Source: Rhodospirillaceae bacterium (lineage in GTDB: Bacteria > Pseudomonadota > Alphaproteobacteria > UBA6615). Taken from it: a stretch of 64,000 bases of DNA. Location of the stretch: NCBI GenBank assembly GCA_002713365.1, contig PASR01000011.1, forward strand, positions 181,757 to 245,756, written 5' to 3'. Below are positions 48,374-59,017 of this stretch, in pieces. The position numbers were made by a program, and so were the translations under genes. The notes under the pieces are model-generated. The model searched no databases. It was not told the DNA's origin and saw only the letters and a program-made list of their open reading frames with translations. Positions within the stretch are counted from its first letter, which is position 1. Each line of letters begins with the position of its first letter.

Positions 48374-49363
48374 GTGGAATTCGACTATAAATCAATTACA
48401 CCAGAGTCTAAAAGACTACTTATTAACGGTCATCAAAATAAGGAAATGGCACAAATATTGGATTCTATTATAGCTAATGGTATTACACTATTGCCTGATA
48501 ATAGGGATGGAGATATTGAAAATATATGTGGAATAAATGTTACCCATCGTTTTGTTAAATCCGCCGGAGAGAGTGAAAAGATAGAATGGCATTTTGTTGA
48601 GGCGGGTCAGGGAGAGGTACTATTGTTATTGCATGGTATTCCCCAATCATGGAGAATGTGGACGCCTATATTACCTGAATTATCCAAATCCTTTCGGTGT
48701 ATAGCTATTGACCTTAAAGGATACGGGCAATCATATAAGGGAAGAGGTGATTACAGACATGAGGGCGTTGCAGATCAGGTTGTTAGTTTATTAGATGAGT
48801 TGGGAATTGATAAGTTTTCCATGTTCAGTCATGACAGAGGTACTGTACAAGCTGACTTTATAGCTGCAAAAAATAATGAACGCATTATAAGTTGGGTGCG
48901 AGGTTCTCAACATCTGATTCACTATCACCCTGATTTATCGCCCCAAGAGCATCTTTTTTCAGAGATTGAATCTCGAGAAATACTTCAAAACCCTGTTAAG
49001 GTAATTGATCATATATATCGATGGCTATGCAAATACCCGATTGAACAACCTTTTGTTGAGCTTGCTGTTCAAGAATTTTCTCGTCCAGGGGTTGGCCTGG
49101 CGGTTGAAAGATATTTTCAGTCTTCTACTTTTCGTAAAGACTGGATTGATCGCAGAACACGTTTAATTCCTTTTTGGAAAATGCCCATGCTCGTTCTGCA
49201 GGGGTTAGAAGAGCCATCAATGCCCATAGAAAATTATGAGGGAATAGAAAAATATATGCCAGACGCGAGATTAGAGTTTATTGATGCGGGACATTTTTAT
49301 GTTGAAGAAAATCCGAGAAGTACAATTGAAAAGGTTATGCAGTTTTTTATGACGGTAAGTTAG
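48374..49363 (+). CDS. Alpha/beta hydrolase (haloacetate dehalogenase/epoxide hydrolase type)
   Basis: A 329-residue hydrolase with an N-terminal extension of about 60 residues. The oxyanion region is LLLHGIPQSWRMW (about 91-103). The nucleophile is Asp in FSHDRGTVQA (HDRG motif, about 156-159), as in fluoroacetate dehalogenases and epoxide hydrolases. The catalytic His lies in DAGHFYVEENP. GTG start with a strong AGGAGG site. Whether the substrate is halogenated is unknown. Confidence 0.88.
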   Translation: MEFDYKSITPESKRLLINGHQNKEMAQILDSIIANGITLLPDNRDGDIENICGINVTHRFVKSAGESEKIEWHFVEAGQGEVLLLLHGIPQSWRMWTPILPELSKSFRCIAIDLKGYGQSYKGRGDYRHEGVADQVVSLLDELGIDKFSMFSHDRGTVQADFIAAKNNERIISWVRGSQHLIHYHPDLSPQEHLFSEIESREILQNPVKVIDHIYRWLCKYPIEQPFVELAVQEFSRPGVGLAVERYFQSSTFRKDWIDRRTRLIPFWKMPMLVLQGLEEPSMPIENYEGIEKYMPDARLEFIDAGHFYVEENPRSTIEKVMQFFMTVS

Positions 49364-49510
49364 GTGCAAACCTACTATTATTATTGCTGTAAATATTGAT
49401 TTTATGGAGAATTATATAAAAATTGAAAAAACAATTAAAAATTGATATAGATTTATTTTAATACTTATTAATTGGAAAATAACTTACTGTTTAAGAATAT
49501 GGAAACATAA

Positions 49511-50362
49511 ATGGTATTAAAAGAATCTGAGATACTCGCCAGGGATCCATTTTCGCCTCAGGGTATGAAAGAGGCAAAGACGAAACTACTATCAAGTAAG
49601 CTAGACCGCAAAAATAAATCTAAGCAAATAAGTAACCTAAATGAAAATGGCTACGTAATTCTGGAAAGAGTTATTAATCTCGATAAAGTCCATTCTATAT
49701 TTAATGAATGTTGTAATCTTCTTTATGAAGTGTCTAATGGTTCTTCTAGTTTTAGTGGGTTTAATACCCAAAGATTATTCAATTTAGTGGCACGCACTCG
49801 AGTACTAGATGATCTTCTTTTATTTCCAGATCTAATTGCGATAGTAGAAGGCTATCTCGATGATCAAATACAGTTATCTGTAGCTAGCTTAATAAACGTT
49901 AAGCCGGGGGAGACATCGCAGCCTCTACATCGTGATGATAGTCTTTACCCGTTAATACGTCCTCGTATCCCATTAACTGTAAATGCAATGTGGTCAATCA
50001 CGAAATTTACTAAAGAAAATGGAGCAACACATTTGTTACCATCTTCACATAAACTACAGGAAGAATCTGTTCCTAATAAACCTATAACTGTAACCGCTGA
50101 GATGCCAGCAGGTTCAGTCATGCTTTACGACGGTTCACTTTTTCATGCCGCAGGTTCTAATTTATCCGATAACGATCGCCTTGGCTTATCTGTTGTTTAC
50201 AGTAGAGCTTGGCTGCGTCAACAAGAGAACCAATTTCTTGGAGTTCCTCCTAAGATTGCTAGAACATTGCCCCGACAGATGCAAAAGTTAGTAGGCTATT
50301 GGGTCGTAAATAACTTTCTTGGGTACCTTAATAATGAAAGTCCAAGTCGACTACTTGACTAG
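49511..50362 (+). CDS. Phytanoyl-CoA dioxygenase (PhyH) family protein
   Basis: A 283-residue Fe(II)/2-oxoglutarate dioxygenase. The iron ligands are HRDD (HxD, about residue 138, in QPLHRDDSLYP) and the distal His in DGSLFHAAGSNLSDNDR, whose Arg would bind 2-oxoglutarate. Family members hydroxylate phytanoyl-CoA, ectoine or other small molecules. No substrate clue is present. It follows the hydrolase gene in the same direction 147 bases later. Confidence 0.88.
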   Translation: MVLKESEILARDPFSPQGMKEAKTKLLSSKLDRKNKSKQISNLNENGYVILERVINLDKVHSIFNECCNLLYEVSNGSSSFSGFNTQRLFNLVARTRVLDDLLLFPDLIAIVEGYLDDQIQLSVASLINVKPGETSQPLHRDDSLYPLIRPRIPLTVNAMWSITKFTKENGATHLLPSSHKLQEESVPNKPITVTAEMPAGSVMLYDGSLFHAAGSNLSDNDRLGLSVVYSRAWLRQQENQFLGVPPKIARTLPRQMQKLVGYWVVNNFLGYLNNESPSRLLD

Positions 50363-50424
50363 TATAAACTTTTTTTAAAAAATACAAATTAAGGTTATTA
50401 TTTTAGTATTTGGGGGCGATTATA

Positions 50425-51042
50425 GTGGAAATAGCTTGTCTGGACCTAGAAGGCGTCCTAATACCTGAGGTGTGGATTGCATTTTCAGAAAGCACAGGAA
50501 TCAAAGAATTGCGTGCTACTACGCGTGATATTCCTGATTATGATGTTTTGATGAAGCAGCGATTAAAAATACTTAATCAAAATAATTTAACGATATATGA
50601 TATTCAAGAAGTTATCGGCAGAATGGAGCCTTTACCAGGCGCTATATCGTTTTTGGAATGGCTTCAAGAAAGATTTCAGGTAATAATATTGTCAGATACA
50701 TTTTATGAGTTTTCAGAGCCTTTTATGCGTAAGCTAGGTTGGCCCACTCTATTTTGTCATAGTCTAATTACAGATAGTGAAGGTAACGTTATTGATTATA
50801 AATTACGACAGCCGGATCCTAAACGAGCATCAGTAAAAGCCTTACATTCACTTAAATATAGAGTTATTGCTGCCGGGGACTCATATAATGATACAACTAT
50901 GCTTAAAGAAGCCGATGTTGGCATTCTTTTCCATGCACCGGAAAACGTAATTAAGGAATTTCCTCAGTTTGAGTCAGTTCAAGATTTTAACTCTCTTCGT
51001 AAATCTTTTATAGCCGGTAGCGACAGATCTATAAGACTATAA
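50425..51042 (+). CDS. thrH: ThrH: phosphoserine phosphatase / homoserine phosphotransferase
   Basis: A HAD-superfamily enzyme of 205 residues, very close to ThrH of Pseudomonas, which dephosphorylates phosphoserine and can transfer the phosphate to homoserine. The HAD motifs are CLDLEGVLIPE (nucleophile Asp), ILSDTFYEFSEP (motif II) and GDSYNDTTMLKEADVGILFHAPE (motif III/IV). GTG at 50425, preceded by GGGGGC, is chosen because family members begin with EIACLDLEG. A TTG at 50410 would add five residues. Confidence 0.93.
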   Translation: MEIACLDLEGVLIPEVWIAFSESTGIKELRATTRDIPDYDVLMKQRLKILNQNNLTIYDIQEVIGRMEPLPGAISFLEWLQERFQVIILSDTFYEFSEPFMRKLGWPTLFCHSLITDSEGNVIDYKLRQPDPKRASVKALHSLKYRVIAAGDSYNDTTMLKEADVGILFHAPENVIKEFPQFESVQDFNSLRKSFIAGSDRSIRL

Positions 51043-51056
51043 TTTAAGTATTATTT

Positions 51057-52958
51057 TCAGCTAGTTTTGGCTTTTTCTAATGCTTCTTGTTCTTCTATCC
51101 AACGTTTTTCTGCTATATCTAATTCTTTTTGTAAATGCCCAATTTGAATTTGTAGGGCTTGTGCTTCATCAGGTTGCTCTTTGTAAAACTTTGGGTTCTT
51201 AAGACTTTCTAATATTTGTGATTTTTCTTCGCTCAAGCGTACTAATTCATTTTCTGCATCTCTAGCTGCTTTTCGCAGTACAGTAATAGATTTGCGCTGT
51301 TCTGCCGCCAGACGCCGCTTATCTTTTTTACTAGAAAGACTAGTTTTTAATGGTTGGGTTCTTTCTTTCTGATGTTTTTTATTATGTTTAATGGACCGAT
51401 TTTGGCTAATTAGTAAACTTCTATAATCAGAAATATCTCCATCATAATTTTGTATTGTATTATTAGCAACTAGCCAGAAGCGGTCGACAGTAAGTTCAAG
51501 TAGATGAGGGTCATGGCTGACCAATATAACGGCTCCAGGAAACCCATTTATAGCTTGAATAAGGGCTTCTCTTGACAGTATGTCTAGATGGTTAGTTGGT
51601 TCATCAAGTAACAGTATGTGGGGTTTCGCTAATGCAATTTTAGCAAAAAGCAATCTAGCCTTCTCGCCTCCAGACAATTGTTTAATGGTTCCGAAAACCA
51701 TATCTTGATTAAAACCATATGCACCTAAATGACGGCGAATAGATTCTATCGGTTCTTTAGAATATATTTTAGTTATCGAATCTATTGGAGATATTGAAGG
51801 GTCTAATTCATCAGTAAGGTCTTGAGAAAAGTAACCAATACGTAATTTAGAAGATTTTATTATATTACCCGACATTTCTTTAATTACGCCGGCTAGAAGT
51901 TTTACAAAGGTAGATTTACCATTACCATTTGCTCCAATCAGTGCCACTCGATCATCATTGTCTAACCTCAATGAAATGTTTTCCAGGACTTTTATGTCTT
52001 CATATCCAACATCTACTCCCTCAAGACTATAGAGTGGCGGAGGTAATTCGGATATTTTGGAAAATATAAAATTAGGAGCTTTTTCTTCTAAGGTCTCTGT
52101 AAGAGGGACCATACGTTCGAGCATTTTAAGACGACTTTGGGCCTGTTTAGCTTTTGTTGCTTTTGCACGGAAACGAGCTACGAAAGCCTCCATATGCGCT
52201 CTCTGGGCATTTTGTTTGACTCGTTGTTTAGCATTTAATTCCTGCTTGAGCCGTCGAGATTCTTCAAACCTATCGTAATTTCCTTTGTATGAGGTTAGAT
52301 TTTTTCCCTCAAGGTGTATTATGTGATCCACTGCTGTATTAAGTAATTTGCGATCATGGCTTATTAATAATACAGTTCCATCATATCTTGAAATATAGTC
52401 CTCGAACCATAAAACTGCTTCTAAATCGAGATGATTGGTTGGTTCGTCAAGTAACAGAAGGTCTGGATTAGTAAATAGCAAGGACGCTAAGGCAACACGC
52501 ATACGCCATCCACCAGAAAAAGAGTTACAGGCTCGACATTGAGCCTCTTGGTCAAAACCCAGCCCAGCGAGTATGCGTGCTGCGCGTGCTTCTGCGCTGT
52601 GAGCATTCAAGTTTGTAAGTTTATCGTGTATTTCAGATATTCGATTAGGATCGGTTGCTGTCTTTGCTTCTTCCCAAAGAGATACTAATTCTTTATTAGA
52701 TTCTATTACCGTATCTACAAGACTTTTTGGACCGTTTGGAGCATCTTGGCTGGTTACACCTATAGTCCATCGATGCGGGATTTCTATACTGCCACCGTCT
52801 GATTGTAATTTATTAATTATCAGCTGGAACAGAGTTGTTTTACCAGTGCCATTACGTCCGACTAATCCCACTTTCGTACCAGGATTTATAACAGCATTTA
52901 CCTGGTCAAGTAATATTCGATCTCCAATTCGATAAGTTAGATTATTTATTTTTAACAT
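51057..52958 (-). CDS. ABC-F family ATP-binding protein
   Basis: A 633-residue soluble protein with two ABC domains and no membrane segments, so a ribosome-associated ABC-F factor rather than a transporter. Walker A motifs are GRNGTGKTTLF (about 35) and GANGNGKSTFV (about 350). Signatures are NSFSGGWRMRVALA and KQLSGGEKARLLFA, each followed by LLLDEPTNHLD. The linker between the domains is Arg/Lys-rich, and the C-terminus is a coiled coil (about 540-633). It is convergent with thrH. Confidence 0.95.
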   Translation of the reverse strand: MLKINNLTYRIGDRILLDQVNAVINPGTKVGLVGRNGTGKTTLFQLIINKLQSDGGSIEIPHRWTIGVTSQDAPNGPKSLVDTVIESNKELVSLWEEAKTATDPNRISEIHDKLTNLNAHSAEARAARILAGLGFDQEAQCRACNSFSGGWRMRVALASLLFTNPDLLLLDEPTNHLDLEAVLWFEDYISRYDGTVLLISHDRKLLNTAVDHIIHLEGKNLTSYKGNYDRFEESRRLKQELNAKQRVKQNAQRAHMEAFVARFRAKATKAKQAQSRLKMLERMVPLTETLEEKAPNFIFSKISELPPPLYSLEGVDVGYEDIKVLENISLRLDNDDRVALIGANGNGKSTFVKLLAGVIKEMSGNIIKSSKLRIGYFSQDLTDELDPSISPIDSITKIYSKEPIESIRRHLGAYGFNQDMVFGTIKQLSGGEKARLLFAKIALAKPHILLLDEPTNHLDILSREALIQAINGFPGAVILVSHDPHLLELTVDRFWLVANNTIQNYDGDISDYRSLLISQNRSIKHNKKHQKERTQPLKTSLSSKKDKRRLAAEQRKSITVLRKAARDAENELVRLSEEKSQILESLKNPKFYKEQPDEAQALQIQIGHLQKELDIAEKRWIEEQEALEKAKTS

Positions 52959-53195
52959 ATATCAATGTTTATTTTGAAATTTTAGATATTTAGGGTTTAG
53001 CTATTACGTATTAATAGATAGTTATACTGATAATTAGTCATTATCTAGCTGTCCATATATTTTAGATATGACAATTAATAAAACAAAGTGTACCAATAAG
53101 TTACATCAATAGAGATTTATTTCTGACTTTTAGTAAATTAAATCGGACTATCTTATTTTTAGCCTTGTTTCTTATTGTAATGGATGGAGAAAATT

Positions 53196-54038
53196 ATGAG
53201 CACTAATACTCATTCATCATCAGTTAATGTGGTAGATATTATAGAACGCAAAGGTGGCGAGCCTATAGTAAGTCTAACAGCTTATACTACGCCTATTGCT
53301 AGAATTGTAGATAGCCATTGTGATTTTGTACTAGTGGTGGATAGTGTTGGAATGGTACATCATGGTCTAAATTCAACTTTAGGCGTCACCATGGAAATGA
53401 TGATTATGCATGGCAAAGCAGTGCGTCGCGGTCTCAAACATGCGATGTTGGTAGTTGATATGCCTTTTGGTAGCTATGAGGAAAGTAAAGAACAGGCATT
53501 TCGTAATGCTGCAACAATTATGCGAGAGACTTCTTGTGAGGCGATTAAACTAGAGGGAGGGATTCATATGGCTGAAACTATTGAGTACCTTACTAATCGT
53601 GGAATTCCCGTTATGGCACATGTCGGATTAACCCCTCAGTCAGTTAATGTTTTCGGTGGATACAATGTTCAAGGGCGAGGTGAGGATAGTAAACGTGTGC
53701 TAAGGGATGCAGTATCAGTATTTGAATCAGGGGCTTTTTCAGTAGTTCTTGAAATGGTTACGGAATCGATAGCTGACCAAATAACCCAAACTGTGGGTAT
53801 TCCAACAATCGGTATTGGGGCATCAGCAGCATGTGATGGGCAAATATTGGTGGTTGATGATCTTTTAGGTATGTTTACTGATTTTACACCTAAGTTTGTA
53901 AAACAATATGCACGTATGGGTTTAGATGCAGATAAAGCTATAAAAGAATATGCTATGGATGTAAAAAACCGTAATTTCCCGGCCCCTGAACATGTGTTTG
54001 GGAATAAAAAGCCTTCCTCTAATAAGGATCAAAAGTGA
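53196..54038 (+). CDS. panB: 3-methyl-2-oxobutanoate hydroxymethyltransferase
   Basis: PanB transfers a hydroxymethyl group from methylene-THF to 2-oxoisovalerate, giving ketopantoate in pantothenate synthesis. The 280-residue product shows [40 protein letters not shown] and [17 protein letters not shown], and the catalytic Glu region VLEMV. ATG at 53196, five bases after GGAGA, is preferred to the ATG at 53184. The stop overlaps the panC start by four bases. Confidence 0.96.
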   Translation: MSTNTHSSSVNVVDIIERKGGEPIVSLTAYTTPIARIVDSHCDFVLVVDSVGMVHHGLNSTLGVTMEMMIMHGKAVRRGLKHAMLVVDMPFGSYEESKEQAFRNAATIMRETSCEAIKLEGGIHMAETIEYLTNRGIPVMAHVGLTPQSVNVFGGYNVQGRGEDSKRVLRDAVSVFESGAFSVVLEMVTESIADQITQTVGIPTIGIGASAACDGQILVVDDLLGMFTDFTPKFVKQYARMGLDADKAIKEYAMDVKNRNFPAPEHVFGNKKPSSNKDQK

Positions 54039-54892
54039 AAATTCCAATCGTTCGAACTTTATCCGCTCTGCAAAAAATAACTAGGGAATGGCGAACGGCT
54101 AATAAAGAAATATCTGTTGTGCCCACAATGGGGGCATTGCATGCTGGCCATTTAAGTCTTGTTCGTGAAGCTAAATCTATGTCTGATAAAGTTATAGTAA
54201 CTTTATTTGTTAACCCCACTCAGTTTAACAATACAAAAGATTTAAAAAGTTATCCTCGTAGCGAAGAAGATGATATAAAAAAGCTTGAATCCTTTAATAT
54301 TGATTTGCTTTACGCACCGGAAAATCATGAAATTTACCCAGAGGGTTATGCTACGCAGATATCTGTTTCTGGCGTTAGTGAAGGTCTTTGTGGCGATCAT
54401 CGGCCTGGCCATTTTAATGCGGTAGCTACTGTGGTGGCAAAATTGTTAATTCAGACTTCAGCGAATATTGCACTTTTTGGAGAAAAGGACTACCAACAAT
54501 TGCATGTTATTAAGCGGATGGTAAAAGATCTTGATATACCGGTACGAATAGTTGGGTGTGAAACTATTCGAGAAACTGATCATCTTGCTATTTCTTCTCG
54601 AAATTTATTACTATCAGACAAAGATAGAAAACGAGCTCCAATACTTGCTAAAACACTTATGGATGCGGCTAAACGTATTGAAACTGGAGAGCCACAAAAA
54701 ATTGTATTAGAAGACTCTATCAAAATACTTAGAAGTTCTGGTTTTCGAAGTATTGAATATCTTGAGCTAAGAGCAGAAAGTGACCTGAAAGTATTAGAGA
54801 TGGTAGATGAACCGGCTCGAATTTTAGCTTCTATTTATCTTGGTAATGTTAGATTAATAGATAATGTCAAAGTTAGATTTGGTAATAGTTAA
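54035..54892 (+). CDS. panC: Pantothenate synthetase (pantoate--beta-alanine ligase)
   Basis: PanC condenses pantoate with beta-alanine using ATP, the last step to pantothenate. Motifs: [15 protein letters not shown] (HIGH-like), [18 protein letters not shown] (about 149-158) and ISSRNLLLS (KMSKS-like). 285 residues, normal length. The start is GTG, overlapping the panB stop (GTGA), which implies translational coupling. Confidence 0.97.
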   Translation: MKIPIVRTLSALQKITREWRTANKEISVVPTMGALHAGHLSLVREAKSMSDKVIVTLFVNPTQFNNTKDLKSYPRSEEDDIKKLESFNIDLLYAPENHEIYPEGYATQISVSGVSEGLCGDHRPGHFNAVATVVAKLLIQTSANIALFGEKDYQQLHVIKRMVKDLDIPVRIVGCETIRETDHLAISSRNLLLSDKDRKRAPILAKTLMDAAKRIETGEPQKIVLEDSIKILRSSGFRSIEYLELRAESDLKVLEMVDEPARILASIYLGNVRLIDNVKVRFGNS

Positions 54893-54967
54893 TATTAATA
54901 AAGTCATAGCCAATGTTTATTTACAGTAATTTAAATATTACTACACAACCTATTGATAAGAAATATC

Positions 54968-55960
54968 ATGGATTTAATTAATAATTCTGTTTTACCGGTT
55001 TCTATAGCACCAATGATGGATTGGACCGATCGTCATGAACGGTTTTTTCTGAGACAGATTAGCAGGAGAGTACAACTTTACACAGAGATGATAACAACTA
55101 AGGCTATTCTGCTGGGTGATAGAAAAAGATTACTCAACTTCAATGGAGAAGAACATCCAATAATACTACAGCTTGGAGGTATTAATACTGAAGAGCTCTC
55201 TGAATGTGCACGGATTGGTGCTGATTTTGGTTTTGATGGTATTAATCTAAATGTCGGTTGTCCATCTGACAGAGTTCAACAGGGGGAATTTGGGGCCTGT
55301 TTAATGGCAACACCTGAATTAGTAGCGAAAGCTGTTGAGGTAATGCGAAATGCTGTGGATTTACCCATAACCGTTAAGCACCGTATTGCTATTGATGATC
55401 AGGAAGAATGGCCTTGTATGAAGAAATTTGTACAAACAGTTTCCAACGCAGGATGCGAGCATTTTATTGTTCATGCCCGAAAAGCTTTTTTAAAAGGACT
55501 GAGTGCCAAGGAGAATAGAGAAATACCCCCTCTAAGATATGATTTGGTATATAAATTAAAAAAAGAATTTCCATTTCTGACCATAAGTATAAATGGAGGA
55601 ATAAATTCTATCGATTTAATTGAAGCACAACTTACATATGTTGATAGTGTTATGATTGGCCGTGAGGCTTATCAAAACCCATATTTTTTAGCTGATATAG
55701 ATTCTAGAATTTTTGGAGATTTGGCTGATAAACCAACACGTCAAGATATTTTGGAAAGACTTTATCCCTATATCGAGGAGGCTATAGCGGGCGGGGTTCC
55801 ACTTAAGTCAATTACCAGGCATATATTTGGTTTATTTAATGGACAGAAAGGTGCTCGTGCTTGGAGAAGATTTTTATCAGAAAATTCACCAAGGTTCGAA
55901 GGTAGTACTGTTGATGCTATTAATCTAATTAAAAATGCTTCGCATTTTGTCATCCAGTAA
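54968..55960 (+). CDS. dusA: tRNA-dihydrouridine synthase A
   Basis: DusA reduces U20/20a in the tRNA D-loop with FMN. The 330-residue product has the family start SIAPMMDWTDRHERFF, the active-site region NLNVGCPSDRVQQGEFGACLM (catalytic Cys near 93), HARKAFLKGLSAKENR (DusA-specific) and SINGGINS. ATG at 54968 is used; a TTG at 54953 adds five residues with no support. Confidence 0.95.
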   Translation: MDLINNSVLPVSIAPMMDWTDRHERFFLRQISRRVQLYTEMITTKAILLGDRKRLLNFNGEEHPIILQLGGINTEELSECARIGADFGFDGINLNVGCPSDRVQQGEFGACLMATPELVAKAVEVMRNAVDLPITVKHRIAIDDQEEWPCMKKFVQTVSNAGCEHFIVHARKAFLKGLSAKENREIPPLRYDLVYKLKKEFPFLTISINGGINSIDLIEAQLTYVDSVMIGREAYQNPYFLADIDSRIFGDLADKPTRQDILERLYPYIEEAIAGGVPLKSITRHIFGLFNGQKGARAWRRFLSENSPRFEGSTVDAINLIKNASHFVIQ

Positions 55961-55992
55961 AACTATAATTTTGCAATTTTCTGAATAAGATT

Positions 55993-56892
55993 TTATGTAT
56001 TATTATTCCTTAATTTAGTTAAAGCTTTTCGCAAATTACCATTAAATTGATTTAATAACTCCATTGAATCCGAAAAATTAAGGCCCATTGCTATAAGGAT
56101 AGCAACTTTTGGGTTATACTTTGCTTTATCTAGGGCATTAAGGGCTGTGTTCGTATCTACTTGAGATATTTCTGATACCATTTTTGTAGCCCGTTTTTTT
56201 AACTTGTCATTAGATGCCTGCACATCAACCATATAACTACCATATGTACGGTTGAGCCTTATCATGGTGAGGGTTGACAGCATATTTAGAGCTACTTTTT
56301 GAATTGTTCCGGCTGTCATGCGAGTTGATCCGCTAATCGCTTCGGCGCCTGAAGGAATGATAATTTTGCAATCTGCATTAAGCAAAATTGGGCTATATTC
56401 GTTATTAGCCAGGGCTATTGTTAATGCACCAGCAGCCTTAGCAGCTTCGCAAACAGCGACTGTATAAGGCGTAGAACCACTTGCTGATATAGCTACTAAT
56501 GCGTCGGCGTTGTTTAAAGCCATGTTTTTAACTTCAGTATTGGCTGCCGCAATATTATCTTCTGCTCCTTCCACCGGATTAGTTAACGCTTTTAATCCAC
56601 CAGCCATTAGAAAGCCTGAACGTTCTAAGGGCCAACCAAATGTTGGATTAAGCTCAGAACAATCTAAAACCCCCAAACGGCCAGAAGTTCCAGCTCCCGC
56701 GTAAATCAATCGTCCATCTTTCGTTAAATTTAAGTGTAAGGAGAGTTTTTCTGCGGCGTCTATGATACTATTTTTAGCGTTACGAGTCTTTTCTAAACCA
56801 ACGACTTGTGAATCTAGCAAGAGATTAATAATCTCATTATTAGAGAGTATGTCCAGATCGTTATATAGCTCATCAAAATCTTCAGTATGCAT
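55993..56892 (-). CDS. murQ: N-acetylmuramic acid 6-phosphate etherase
   Basis: MurQ removes the lactyl ether from MurNAc-6-P to give GlcNAc-6-P in peptidoglycan recycling. The SIS-fold product (299 residues) shows GRLIYAGAGTSGRLGVLDCSE (about 59-79), SASGSTPYTVAV and SGSTRMTAGTIQKVALNM. It diverges from the amino-sugar kinase gene; the 119-bp gap probably holds both promoters. A specific regulator of the MurR type is not in the window. Confidence 0.96.
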   Translation of the reverse strand: MHTEDFDELYNDLDILSNNEIINLLLDSQVVGLEKTRNAKNSIIDAAEKLSLHLNLTKDGRLIYAGAGTSGRLGVLDCSELNPTFGWPLERSGFLMAGGLKALTNPVEGAEDNIAAANTEVKNMALNNADALVAISASGSTPYTVAVCEAAKAAGALTIALANNEYSPILLNADCKIIIPSGAEAISGSTRMTAGTIQKVALNMLSTLTMIRLNRTYGSYMVDVQASNDKLKKRATKMVSEISQVDTNTALNALDKAKYNPKVAILIAMGLNFSDSMELLNQFNGNLRKALTKLRNNNT

Positions 56893-57011
56893 GGGCCTAT
56901 AGTATAGTATTTTTTGTTAATGTTAGTTTACAACATCTAGTAACATAACTGCGTATTGTCTGCTTTAAAAATAAATATACAATTAATAATCATCATCTTA
57001 ATAGGAAATTA

Positions 57012-57920
57012 ATGGTAGGAAAGTTATTTTGCTGTGTTGATGGAGGAGGTACTAAGACAAAGGTGGCCTTGTATAATGAAGAGGACCATCTTCTTGGTAT
57101 CACAAAAACTGGCCCAACTAATTTAACTTTATACGCTGATGATGCATGGAATATAATAACTAAGGCTCTATATGGATTAATTAGTAACGCTAGTATGGAA
57201 GCCTCTGTTATTAGTAATGTTCATTTTGGTATAGGAATAGCGGGAGCTAATAATTTAGATCAACGCAAAAACTTAATTGAAAAGTGTTTATTAGATTTTA
57301 AGGAGGTTAGAGTAGCTACTGACTCTTATATAGCTGCTCTAGGTGCACACGGCGGTCATCCGGGTGGGATAGTAATCGTTGGTACAGGGTCTGTGGGTTA
57401 CAGGATTAACAATGATAGTGAGTCAAAGCTAGTCGGAGGGTGGGGTTTTCCAGCCGGTGATCATGGAAGTGGCGCTTGGATAGGCAAAACTGCTATTATA
57501 CAGACGCTACGTCTGATCGATGGTTGTTATGCAGGTAATAAAACGAAAATGCACCAAGCAATAATAACTCATTATGGTCCCACACGAAATGACTTCATGA
57601 AATGGCTATTTAAAGCTAATGCAACGAGTTATTCAGAAATAGCTCCAATTGTATTAGAGTATGCTAATAAACAAGACGAAGCAGCATTATCTATAGCTTT
57701 AGCTGCCGGTATTGAAATAGAGACACTTGCATTAGCATTGGATTGCAGTCGTAAAATGCCGTTATCTCTTATTGGTGGTTTAGCGACACCCTTATTGCCA
57801 TATCTGCCGGTCCTCTTGCGAGATTGGGTTCAAGACCCTATTGGAGACCCTATTAGTGGAGCATTAATGCTGGCTAAGGAACTTGTCCCAAACGAAAATA
57901 TATATATAGGGGCGTCATAA
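57012..57920 (+). CDS. BadF-type N-acetylglucosamine/N-acetylmuramic acid kinase
   Basis: A 302-residue kinase of the BadF/BadG/BcrA/BcrD ATPase family (NagK/MurK group). Phosphate-1 is VDGGGTKTKVALY (about 9-21), phosphate-2 is IVIVGTGSVGYRI (about 120-132), followed by GGWGFPAGDHGSGAWIGKTA. Members phosphorylate GlcNAc, glucosamine or both MurNAc and GlcNAc. Because murQ is divergent and nagA follows two bases after the stop, a MurNAc-accepting (MurK-like) activity is the natural inference, not proved. Confidence 0.9.
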   Translation: MVGKLFCCVDGGGTKTKVALYNEEDHLLGITKTGPTNLTLYADDAWNIITKALYGLISNASMEASVISNVHFGIGIAGANNLDQRKNLIEKCLLDFKEVRVATDSYIAALGAHGGHPGGIVIVGTGSVGYRINNDSESKLVGGWGFPAGDHGSGAWIGKTAIIQTLRLIDGCYAGNKTKMHQAIITHYGPTRNDFMKWLFKANATSYSEIAPIVLEYANKQDEAALSIALAAGIEIETLALALDCSRKMPLSLIGGLATPLLPYLPVLLRDWVQDPIGDPISGALMLAKELVPNENIYIGAS

Positions 57921-57922
57921 GA

Positions 57923-59017
57923 ATGACGAAAATTAGTGGCAAAATTTTAACTCCTACAGGTTGGGTTTATGGCTGTATTGAATTCGATAATAAAATTTTT
58001 AAGGTTACCCCGGGAGAAGTGACTAAAGATGCATTAATTATTTTGCCAGGTTTTGTTGACTTACATGTACCAGGAGGTGGTGGAGGAGATGTTATGGATG
58101 GCTATGATGCAATCAGGCGCTGCGCCACATTGCATGCCAAGCATGGCACAACTTCTTTTTTGGCAACAACGGTTACTGCACCTAATGAAAATATTATAAA
58201 GGCTGTTAAAGCCATACAGGAAGTATCAGTAGATAGGTATTTATCTGAGGCGAGAGTTCTAGGAGTGCATCTAGAGGGTCCTTATATTAACCCTAATAGG
58301 CTGGGAGCTCAGCCTCCATTTGCCCAGAAACCAGACATAGATTTTATTTCACGATTATGTAAATATGCACGTCTACGGCTTGTAACCTTGGCTCCCGAAT
58401 GTGATCCTCAAAACCTACTTTTAAAGTATTTAACTAAAAAAAACATTGTAGTACAGATTGGCCATAGCGCTGCTGATTATCAAGAAGTTATTCAAGCTTT
58501 GGATGATGGTGCCAGAGGTTTTACCCATCTTTATAATGCTATGTCTCCGCTGAATCACCGAAAGCCTGGAGTTGTAGGCGCAGCATTAGCGCATGGTGAT
58601 TATGCGGCTATTATTCCAGATCTAGTTCATGTAGCACCCGGAGCAATTTTAGCTGCATTTAGAGCTTTACCGCATTTATATTTTGTAACTGACGCCACCG
58701 CAGCTGCAGGTATGCCAGACGGTCAATATTCATTAGGTGGTCAAATTATAAATAAAAGTGGTGACAGTGTGTTCTTAGACGATCAAACACTTGCGGGGAG
58801 CGCTCTAACTATGGACCAGGCTTTACGTAATCTTGTGTCTATTGGAATGGATTTAGCTGATGCGGCATTACGTTTATCTACTATACCGGCTGATTTAATA
58901 GGTGAATTCGAAAGAGGGCGCATAGAAGAAAATGCGTTTGCTGATTTTGTTGTATTGGAAAAGAATTTGGAAGTAGTTAAAGTTTTTGTAGAAGGAAAGT
59001 GTGTTTCTGAAAGCTAA
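57923..59017 (+). CDS. nagA: N-acetylglucosamine-6-phosphate deacetylase
   Basis: NagA hydrolyses GlcNAc-6-P to GlcN-6-P and acetate. The 364-residue TIM barrel shows DLHVPGGGGGDVMDG (first metal segment), GVHLEGPYINPNRLGAQ, IGHSAADYQEV and FTHLYNAMSPLNHRKPG (substrate site), then the catalytic Asp in YFVTDATAAAGMPDG. It begins two bases after the kinase stop and is co-transcribed. Its stop overlaps that of the convergent NamZ gene by a few bases. Confidence 0.96.
   Translation: MTKISGKILTPTGWVYGCIEFDNKIFKVTPGEVTKDALIILPGFVDLHVPGGGGGDVMDGYDAIRRCATLHAKHGTTSFLATTVTAPNENIIKAVKAIQEVSVDRYLSEARVLGVHLEGPYINPNRLGAQPPFAQKPDIDFISRLCKYARLRLVTLAPECDPQNLLLKYLTKKNIVVQIGHSAADYQEVIQALDDGARGFTHLYNAMSPLNHRKPGVVGAALAHGDYAAIIPDLVHVAPGAILAAFRALPHLYFVTDATAAAGMPDGQYSLGGQIINKSGDSVFLDDQTLAGSALTMDQALRNLVSIGMDLADAALRLSTIPADLIGEFERGRIEENAFADFVVLEKNLEVVKVFVEGKCVSES

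Noticed and set aside
50410..50424. TTG start for thrH
   Set aside because: The GTG at 50425 matches the family N-terminus and has GGGGGC upstream; the five extra residues have no support.
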